Virus record (IMG/VR): IMGVR_UViG_3300042559_002797
Location: 1-24,392 of that record
Direction: 5' to 3' (one strand)
DNA: 24,392 nucleotides
Source of the DNA: a virus
The translations under genes and the position numbers were made by a program. This document shows, piece after piece, positions 1 through 5,121 of the stretch. The notes beneath the pieces were generated by a model. It did no database searches. It was not told the DNA's origin and saw only the letters and a list, made by a program, of their open reading frames with translations. The number at the start of each line of letters is the position of its first letter. Position 1 is the first letter of the stretch.

Positions 1-446
1 CGGATTTTCATTAGTAGTTTTCCAAGATTATTTTCACCTTTGTTACCACATTTCTGACAAGTACAAACACCCCACACGACATCATGCCAATAATTCGATT
101 CAACTAATTCTTGGTCACCAGTTTGAAGTAGCATTTCTTTTAACTTTTCGTCTTTAAACTTCTCACGAAGACACCACTCCATAACCTCTAACTTAACATT
201 ATCCCAATCTTTTCTTAGTTTCAAAGTCCTACCAAATCTTTTGACTTGACCAGGTGTAGATACACGAGCAACTAATTCTCTTACATCAGCTTTTGGATAA
301 AATTGACCATTTATTACTTGATCATCATTAACTTTCATAGCAACATAATAATGTTCTGTTGAAGGATAAGTAATACCTTGGTGAACTATCTTACAAGGAT
401 AGAAATTTGACAAGAAAGACCAACGTCCGGTGAATGAATTAATCAT
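1..446 (-). CDS. NADAR-family protein (YbiA-like), 3' end cut by window edge
   Basis: Reading the minus strand from an ATG at 446 gives 148 codons with no stop before the edge. The protein starts MINSFTGRWSFLSNFYPCKI, has the STEHYYVAMK segment (residues 29-38, with the Glu of EH at 31), PGQVKRFGR (65-73), a DW/W motif region, and ends WGVCTCQKCGNKGENNLG (125-142) followed by LLMKI. This order is the NADAR/YbiA (DUF1768) signature, and the family normally stops soon after this point, so only a few residues are missing. Family members are N-glycosidases acting on riboflavin intermediates or ADP-ribosyl groups. NADAR antitoxins remove ADP-ribose from guanine in DarT1-type toxin systems. In a phage an anti-DarT role is plausible but inferred. 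The C-x-C-x-x-C cluster at 128-133 occurs in a subset of the family. It is divergent from the plus-strand gene at 505. Confidence 0.88.
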   Translation of the reverse strand, partial: MINSFTGRWSFLSNFYPCKIVHQGITYPSTEHYYVAMKVNDDQVINGQFYPKADVRELVARVSTPGQVKRFGRTLKLRKDWDNVKLEVMEWCLREKFKDEKLKEMLLQTGDQELVESNYWHDVVWGVCTCQKCGNKGENNLGKLLMKI

Positions 447-490
447 AATATGAAATCTTTGTTATTATAAACTAAAATTGGATATTTGTT

Positions 491-502
491 TTAATATATA
501 AT
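491..502 (+). promoter_or_regulatory. TATATA-type box immediately before the gene at 505
   Basis: TTAATATATAAT ends two bases before the ATG at 505. The same core (AATATATA) recurs next to many starts in this window. It may be a phage late-promoter box or an AU-rich translation element; sequence alone cannot separate these. Confidence 0.35.
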
Positions 503-504
503 GA

Positions 505-981
505 ATGAGATTCTTGAAATTATTTGAAAATTTTAGTCCAATAAAAGATGATATAAAAGATATATTGACATATCTCACAGATGACTTTGAATTAGAAGTT
601 GAAATATATGAGAGTAATAAATTTTTCAATATCAACATCTTTGATTTGAAGACTGGCAAACCAAAAACTTATAACAGGGATTATAAACATGGTTTCAATC
701 TTAATGAAGAGATAAAAAAAATTTTAGATACTTTAATTAATTATTGTAAGATGAATGAATTGAAATTTGAAATCAATTTGTATAACAAAGCTGAAAGAGA
801 AGCTTGGATTAACAACACTAATAGAAATAAAAATAAGATTTTATTTACGGATGCTAAAAGTTCTGGTAAATATAAACCTTGGAGTCCATCAACTAAACAA
901 ATCAATTCTTTATCTGAATTGGAAAATAGGTTTGTTAACTATATCACAATAGAAATTCTTAAAACCAAAGAATTAGAATGA
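505..981 (+). CDS. Small phage protein with capsid-targeting-like N terminus, paralogue of next gene
   Basis: 158 residues, no family recognised. It begins MRFLKLFENF, nearly the same as the next gene (MKYLMLFENF). The two also share a middle segment of the type L(D)xLIxYCxxNxLKFxIxL (about residues 77-95 here). They are therefore paralogues from a local duplication. The first eight residues end in L-F-E, which fits the (L/I)-x-E rule for T4 gp21 cleavage. By analogy with T4 internal proteins this segment may be a capsid-targeting peptide removed in the prohead, but that is inference. The 3' end overlaps the next gene by four bases (ATGA), so the two are translationally coupled. The shared N terminus fixes the start at 505 rather than the out-of-frame ATG at 501. 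Confidence 0.8.
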   Translation: MRFLKLFENFSPIKDDIKDILTYLTDDFELEVEIYESNKFFNINIFDLKTGKPKTYNRDYKHGFNLNEEIKKILDTLINYCKMNELKFEINLYNKAEREAWINNTNRNKNKILFTDAKSSGKYKPWSPSTKQINSLSELENRFVNYITIEILKTKELE

Positions 982-1433
982 AATACTTAATGTTGTTTGA
1001 AAATTTTGAAAGCGATGATATCTTACTTGATATAAAAGACAGATTACAATATTTTGAAGATGATTTAGATTTGTATGTGAGTGATAGGTTTTTGGGTGGT
1101 GATTTAGAAATATTTATTTCAGAAAAACCACCTCAAGGATTTTCACGTTCCACTGATAGTATAGGAAGATTTAGATTTGACAAGAATTTTAAAATGACTT
1201 TGGATTTATTAATTAAATATTGTCAACAAAATGATTTGAAATTTTCAATTCAACTCTGGTATAAAGGAAGACAAGTAATTAATGTCGATGGGCGAGGTGA
1301 AACAATGACCTTTGATTACAGAAAGCCAGATTATACATATGTTACAAAAGAAATTAAACATATAACAGAGATTCCAACTGATAGGTGGGTAAATCTAATT
1401 AAGATAATTATATTAAATAAAAAAGAGAACTGA
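978..1433 (+). CDS. Small phage protein with capsid-targeting-like N terminus, paralogue of previous gene
   Basis: 151 residues, unrecognised. It starts MKYLMLFENF, overlaps the stop of the upstream gene by ATGA, and shares with it the N terminus and a LLIKYCQQNDLKFSIQL-type segment. An L-F-E tripeptide at residues 6-8 fits the T4 gp21 cleavage rule. There is no transmembrane segment and no recognisable catalytic motif. It is probably cotranscribed with the gene at 505, with transcription ending at the hairpin at 1584-1615. A possible decayed reading frame follows directly in another frame. Confidence 0.8.
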   Translation: MKYLMLFENFESDDILLDIKDRLQYFEDDLDLYVSDRFLGGDLEIFISEKPPQGFSRSTDSIGRFRFDKNFKMTLDLLIKYCQQNDLKFSIQLWYKGRQVINVDGRGETMTFDYRKPDYTYVTKEIKHITEIPTDRWVNLIKIIILNKKEN

Positions 1434-1581
1434 TAAGATTTTAGAGGAATGGTGTCTTCAAAATAATTGGAGACTTATAAGGATTAAGGACGATTTATAC
1501 ACTAAAGATAAAGTTAGATATCTTAAAATTCTTATGGATTCAATATACCATGAAAATGAACAAATTATAAAGATATATTAA
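1417..1581 (+). pseudogene. Open frame without a start codon, possible gene remnant
   Basis: Frame +1 relative to the preceding gene stays open from just after a TAA at 1414-1416 to a TAA at 1579-1581. It reads protein-like (…KILEEWCLQNNWRL… then …YLKILMDSIYHENEQ…). No ATG occurs before the internal Met at about 1534, and the segment starts inside the end of the upstream gene. It could be the tail of a third duplicate lost by a frameshift, or chance. It ends right at the terminator, as a real last gene would. Confidence 0.3.
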
Positions 1582-1583
1582 AG

Positions 1584-1615
1584 AAAAAACCAACTCTTTT
1601 GAGTTGGTTTTTTTT
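1584..1615. terminator. Bidirectional hairpin terminator
   Basis: CCAACTC (1590-1596), loop TTTT, GAGTTGG (1601-1607), followed by eight T on the plus strand and preceded by six A that read as T on the minus strand. It can end the plus-strand operon 505-1581 and also the tmRNA transcript, whose CCA end lies three bases beyond the T tract. Confidence 0.85.
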
Positions 1616-1617
1616 GT

Positions 1618-1988
1618 TGGTGGAGGTGTCCGGTAACGATCCGGAGTCCTCAAAACTAAACTTAATTAATCGTTTACAAGCTTAGTTAAATTTTTCTAAA
1701 TCTAACAAAATATTTGATTTTTTTTACTCATAAATAATCAACAAAAAACTATCATTATTTTAACCTGTCTGATTCAGGGGAGAATTTTTTTGAAGTATCA
1801 ATTAAGCTACTTCAAGCTCATTCACCACGAGCAAGTTGTTTTGTAGGGCAGCTACCAAATCAGCACTGGTTCCTACTTGTGTTTTTTCGCCGGTTACGAC
1901 ATCGTCACTTAATTTATTAATCGGGTATGTAACCAACCGATACTTGCTTAAGTAAATCTACGGTTTTAAGTCAAAGCCACTCACCCCC
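1618..1988 (-). ncRNA. ssrA: tmRNA (transfer-messenger RNA), phage-encoded, 371 nt
   Basis: On the minus strand the 5' end reads GGGGGTGAGTGGCTTTGAC, the classic tmRNA start. Its GGGGGTG (1982-1988) pairs over 7 bp, with one G·U, with CACCTCC (1622-1628), followed by a discriminator A and an encoded CCA (1618-1620). The T arm is TCCGG/CCGGA with a 7-nt loop ATCGTTA. Helix 2 is CTTAAAAC (1963-1970) with GTTTTGAG (1649-1656). Pseudoknot 1 can form from ATCGG/CCGAT and GGTTAC (1929-1934)/GTAACC (1892-1897). The tag frame stops at TAA in the loop of a GAAGTA/TACTTC hairpin (1792-1813), as in helix 5 of known tmRNAs. This is a one-piece, non-permuted tmRNA. It acts with SmpB on stalled ribosomes, adding a tag and releasing them. 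It lies downstream of the peptidase and NFACT-R genes on the same strand. Confidence 0.93.
1802..1891 (-). other. tmRNA tag reading frame (20-29 residues, resume codon uncertain)
   Basis: Reading back from TAA at 1802-1804 in the helix 5 loop, the frame is open through the tag region. If it resumes at GGC (1889-1891) the tag begins GEKTQVGTSA and has 29 residues. Gly-Glu is how I recall Bacteroidetes tags starting (GENNYALAA in Porphyromonas). That codon directly follows the proposed pseudoknot strand, however, and a gap of about ten bases is usual. Resumption at a later codon, such as the GCT at 1862-1864 (ADLVAALQNN…), is therefore possible. In every case the C terminus is …VVNELEVA, not the common (A)LAA degron. 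Confidence 0.6.
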
Positions 1989-2047
1989 ATATTTTTTACA
2001 AATATACATCTTATATATTAAATTCCAAAATTGTTTTTTATAATATT

Positions 2048-3883
2048 TTAAAAAGGAGCTTTTTCATCTTTCATTTCAATCTCACCATCTTCACCCGGAA
2101 TTTCAGCATCATAACTAAAAGTAAACTTTAACACTGGATATCCTTCTTTATTCTCATACAACTCTACTTCAGCACTATATGTAGTAAGGAGATCTTTTTT
2201 TATCTTATTGATTACTTCAAATACATTCAATAGATTACTCATTTTCTCTCTTTTAGATAAGAAAATGTAAGCTATTAAATCATAATTTTCAGTTTCAATT
2301 GTGGATTCGATTTTATTAGCTTTAAACATTTGTCTGATCCAATAAGCCAATTCACCCATTTCACCTTCTCCTCTACCATCTTCTTGTTCTTTTTCAAACT
2401 CTTCTTCTTGATAACCTTTTTTAGTTGGCTTATACTGATATTCATTCCAATCATCTAAATCATCCCAAGCTTCATTAAACTGGTTGAAACTATCTAAATA
2501 CTTTCTATAATATCCATAACCTTTACTCTTTTCTAATTCCATCTTTATAAACTCATCATCAAATGATACTGGTGGGTCTATATCATGTTTATTGAAAAGG
2601 TATGAAAGGTTTAAAAGGTCATTAGAAACTAAATCAACATCCGACTCATCCATTTCAACTTTAATAAAGGCTTTACCTCTATCACCAATTATTTTACATT
2701 CCATATTAAAAGGAGTAGCTTTAAAATCACTTATGAACTTTCCATATTTAGCTAGAATGTCATCATCTAAACCGATTTTTTTAGCTGTCGGCAATTCTTC
2801 CCATTTAATACTAACAGAAGCTTTAGCTAGTTTCTCAAGAAATGTGATATTTTGACTTTCTTTTGTTGTGTGTTCATCAAAATAACCAACTGATATATTC
2901 GTACATTCCGGTATCTGATCAATAAAAGAAGCTGAGTCAGTATAAATACCTGTCGGATCTAAACTAAATTTCATTCCTTGAGAATTATATTGGTCAGCTA
3001 ATGCTTGAGCAAATTCATCAGAGCAACATTCCATACCTAGTTGTTCAGTAATAACTGAATAATAATTTCTTCTATCAAAAGAAACGCATCGTTTAATACC
3101 CTTTAAATGCTCTACTTTTTCAAATATTGACGAAACCTTACCAGATCCAATACCACCTCTTTCTTCACCAATGAAGAAATAATAAACACCTGGAATATTA
3201 TGTGCTATCAAATATAACATCACAGCAACCCCAGATTTATCATCAGCTCCCAAAATAGTTGTACCATCACTCATAAGATGTTCTTGACCATTCTCTATCT
3301 CAGAGTAAATAGTCACCTTAGATTTCTTTCTATCTGCTGTATCTAAGTGTGAGGTAAACATAGTTTCTGATTTACCAATTATCTTATAATAATTACCAAA
3401 CTCATCTTTCTTTAGACCTGCTTGAGCAATGAAAGGAACTACTTCTTCTTCGTGTCCATGAGGATATGTCTCTGTAACAAGTGAAATGAATGTAGCTCTT
3501 ACATCTTTTGGATTCCAAGTAAACTTAGGAACTTCAACTTTTACTGATTTACTAACAGGAACATCTTTAGAGATAGTTGGAAGTGGTTTACCTTTCTTCA
3601 ATAAGTTATATTTTTGAGTGAAAGATTTAATCTCACCTTCAGTGAAGGTTGTACCAAGAAAGTATCTTATGAATTGTCCGACTTTCATTGGTCGATACTT
3701 TCCTCCTATTTTCACATCAAATGACCAATCTTGTGATGATTTATCAACCATCTCAATACCTATTTCATTATCTAAAATAGGATCTCCTTCTATTCTCATC
3801 AATTGGTCTGAAACTTTATCTCCGATATCATCAAATATATCGTAAAGTTTGTCGGAGTATGCTAATAATGGACCTTTTGGCAT
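2048..3883 (-). CDS. Zinc metallopeptidase (M20/M28/M42-like) with extra N- and C-terminal domains
   Basis: 611 residues. The core at about 125-360 has all expected metal and catalytic positions: SHLDT (H179, D181), LGADDKSG (D214/D215), GEERGGIGS (E240/E241), SFD (D270) and FDEHTT (H338). This arrangement fits peptidase T/M42-type aminopeptidases that trim peptides with two zinc ions. It is preceded by about 120 residues of a separate domain with KVGQFIRYFLG and FTEGEIKSF segments. It is followed by about 250 residues of unrecognised sequence with a very acidic stretch (474-510). Known bacterial relatives lack these extensions, so the protein may bind a partner or the virion. No signal peptide is seen, so it should act in the cytoplasm. 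The gene lies 26 bp downstream of the NFACT-R gene and 59 bp upstream of the tmRNA, all on one strand. A TTAATATATACT box precedes the start. Confidence 0.8.
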   Translation of the reverse strand: MPKGPLLAYSDKLYDIFDDIGDKVSDQLMRIEGDPILDNEIGIEMVDKSSQDWSFDVKIGGKYRPMKVGQFIRYFLGTTFTEGEIKSFTQKYNLLKKGKPLPTISKDVPVSKSVKVEVPKFTWNPKDVRATFISLVTETYPHGHEEEVVPFIAQAGLKKDEFGNYYKIIGKSETMFTSHLDTADRKKSKVTIYSEIENGQEHLMSDGTTILGADDKSGVAVMLYLIAHNIPGVYYFFIGEERGGIGSGKVSSIFEKVEHLKGIKRCVSFDRRNYYSVITEQLGMECCSDEFAQALADQYNSQGMKFSLDPTGIYTDSASFIDQIPECTNISVGYFDEHTTKESQNITFLEKLAKASVSIKWEELPTAKKIGLDDDILAKYGKFISDFKATPFNMECKIIGDRGKAFIKVEMDESDVDLVSNDLLNLSYLFNKHDIDPPVSFDDEFIKMELEKSKGYGYYRKYLDSFNQFNEAWDDLDDWNEYQYKPTKKGYQEEEFEKEQEDGRGEGEMGELAYWIRQMFKANKIESTIETENYDLIAYIFLSKREKMSNLLNVFEVINKIKKDLLTTYSAEVELYENKEGYPVLKFTFSYDAEIPGEDGEIEMKDEKAPF

Positions 3884-3901
3884 CAGTATAAATATGTTTT
3901 T

Positions 3902-3913
3902 AGTATATATTAA
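3902..3913 (-). promoter_or_regulatory. Candidate late-promoter box for the peptidase and tmRNA
   Basis: Minus-strand TTAATATATACT lies 18 nt upstream of the peptidase ATG and overlaps the stop of the NFACT-R gene. The identical 12-mer lies 20 nt upstream of the gene that starts at 12747. Confidence 0.45.
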
Positions 3914-4299
3914 ATTGCAATATTGATTTCTTGAGCATTCTTATAATCAACTTTAACTTGACCTGGTTTCATATCTGGATCCTTCTTAACAAATTTAGCT
4001 TTACAACAAACAACTACACATTCTCCTTTAGCTTTTGAATTCTTTGCAGCCAATTGAGCCACTTGTCTTTTAACTTCATTAGAAATTAATCTATCTTTCT
4101 GTCTAATAATTATATGTGATCCTGGTACTCCTTTGACGTGAAACCATAGGTCTTCTGGATCGGCCATAATAGTTGTCAAATGGTCATTAGAAAGAGCATC
4201 TTTACCCATTATTATTTGATATCCATCTATTTCTAATCTTTTTAAGTTAGGAAATTTCTCTTTTTTAGATTCTTGAAATGATTTAAATTTTCTTATCAT
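3910..4299 (-). CDS. Stand-alone NFACT-R domain protein
   Basis: 129 residues. After a short N terminus (MIRKFKSFQESKKEKFP), the whole protein matches the NFACT-R (DUF814) domain found at the C-terminal side of RqcH/FbpA/NEMF proteins. Visible motifs are DGYQIIMGKDALSNDHLT (25-42), DLWFHVKGVPGSHIII (about 50-65), an AAKNSKAKG segment and VKKDPDMKPGQVKVDY (104-119). In cells these domains sit in RqcH, which binds stalled 60S/50S subunits and adds C-terminal alanine tails. NFACT-R itself is thought to bind RNA. The NFACT-N, helix-hairpin and coiled-coil parts needed for RqcH activity are absent here. The protein may therefore compete with or modify host ribosome quality control. The N terminus resembles the MKxLxxFE-type segment of other genes in this window. 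It starts an apparent operon with the peptidase and tmRNA. Confidence 0.85.
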   Translation of the reverse strand: MIRKFKSFQESKKEKFPNLKRLEIDGYQIIMGKDALSNDHLTTIMADPEDLWFHVKGVPGSHIIIRQKDRLISNEVKRQVAQLAAKNSKAKGECVVVCCKAKFVKKDPDMKPGQVKVDYKNAQEINIAI

Positions 4300-4300
4300 A

Positions 4301-4312
4301 TAATATATATTA
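4301..4312 (-). promoter_or_regulatory. TATATA box directly before the NFACT-R start
   Basis: TAATATATATTA on the minus strand lies one base upstream of the ATG at 4299. It may drive the NFACT-R, peptidase and tmRNA unit, with a very short or absent leader. It lies just downstream of the terminator at 4323-4353, so transcription of this unit must start here or read through. Confidence 0.4.
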
Positions 4313-4322
4313 GTTTATAAAA

Positions 4323-4353
4323 ACAAAAAACCCTCTCGAATTGAGAGGGTTTT
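4323..4353. terminator. Hairpin terminator after the 210-aa gene
   Basis: CCCTCTC (4331-4337) and GAGAGGG (4343-4349) with a GAATT loop. The minus strand continues into a T-rich tract, so it ends transcription of the gene at 4375-5007. A few T on the other side make it weakly bidirectional. Confidence 0.85.
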
Positions 4354-4374
4354 AAATTTATTATTAATTATAGA

Positions 4375-5007
4375 TTAAACTGTCAAGGCAAAAGAACTTC
4401 CAAAATCACCAAATGGAGAAGTATTGAAATCAAGATAATAAGTTGTTGTACCGCTTGCAAATGCAGCACTTTGAGAAAATGTAAAAGTGCCAAGTCCTAC
4501 TTGTTTACTAACTGATGCCGTGAATCCATTAAAGAAATTACCAGTATTAACCGGTGAACTAAATACTATACTATTACCACTAGTAGTTGCTGAAAATCCA
4601 ACAGCATTACCTGTAAAAGACATACCACCAACCAACAGATTTATAGCAGAAGCCACTGTACTCTGTGTTGACGAGAATGTATATCCACCAGCGCCAAGTA
4701 AGTTTACTCCTCTAATCTGAAAGTTCACACTTGTTGTGTTAGAAGCACTTCCACCAAAAGCTAAAGTCGCAGTAGCAGGAACATAGGTTGTATTCGCATC
4801 ACCAGATGCTGTTGAAGAATCTAAATTAGCTGAAAATGTAGTACTACCATTGAAGTAACCATTAGATAAATTTATGGTCTGTGAAGCAGATAGTCCAGTC
4901 AGAACTAAGCTGTTAATTCCTCTCATTCTGAGAGCTTGAATATTTAAAGTGACAACATCACTTGCCGTGGCAAAAGTTGGACTAATTGATAAATAAGGTC
5001 TTGACAT
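4375..5007 (-). CDS. Unrecognised Ser/Thr/Ala/Gly-rich protein, candidate virion surface protein
   Basis: 210 residues, beginning MSRPYLSISPTFATASDVVT. It is rich in Ser, Thr, Ala, Gly and Asn with regularly spaced hydrophobic residues, suggesting an all-beta structural protein. It has few charged residues and no signal peptide or membrane segment. The gene follows the major capsid gene and has its own box (5026-5041) and its own terminator. Such an isolated unit next to the capsid gene suits an abundant decoration or fibre protein, but no homology is recognised and this is inference from position and composition. Confidence 0.75.
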   Translation of the reverse strand: MSRPYLSISPTFATASDVVTLNIQALRMRGINSLVLTGLSASQTINLSNGYFNGSTTFSANLDSSTASGDANTTYVPATATLAFGGSASNTTSVNFQIRGVNLLGAGGYTFSSTQSTVASAINLLVGGMSFTGNAVGFSATTSGNSIVFSSPVNTGNFFNGFTASVSKQVGLGTFTFSQSAAFASGTTTYYLDFNTSPFGDFGSSFALTV

Positions 5008-5025
5008 ATTATTTTGTTTATTTTC

Positions 5026-5041
5026 TTTTATATATTATATC
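5026..5041 (-). promoter_or_regulatory. Candidate late promoter of the 210-aa gene
   Basis: Minus-strand GATATAATATATAAAA lies about 18 nt upstream of the ATG at 5007. It lies immediately after the capsid-gene terminator, so a promoter is needed here. Confidence 0.5.
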
Positions 5042-5077
5042 TAAAAAGTCATTTTTTTCTATTTTTAATAAAAAAGA

Positions 5078-5105
5078 AAAAACCTCTCAATTTGAGAGGT
5101 TTTTC
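5078..5105. terminator. Hairpin terminator after the major capsid gene
   Basis: CCTCTCAA (5083-5090) pairs with TTGAGAGG (5092-5099), with A and T runs on both sides. On the minus strand it lies 17 bases past the capsid stop and ends in a T tract. The stem is similar to the terminator at 4323-4353. Confidence 0.85.
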
Positions 5106-5121
5106 TTTAATAAAGAACTTA

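Noticed and set aside
1618-1660. A lone tRNA or tRNA fragment, suggested by the T arm and CCA end
   Set aside because: No anticodon arm lies nearby. The matching acceptor strand is about 360 bases away with the tmRNA start signature, so the whole is a tmRNA.
1810-1864. Alternative tag frames in the tmRNA giving short peptides
   Set aside because: The other two frames stop at TGA or TAG outside the helix 5 loop; only the chosen frame stops in the loop, as in known tmRNAs.
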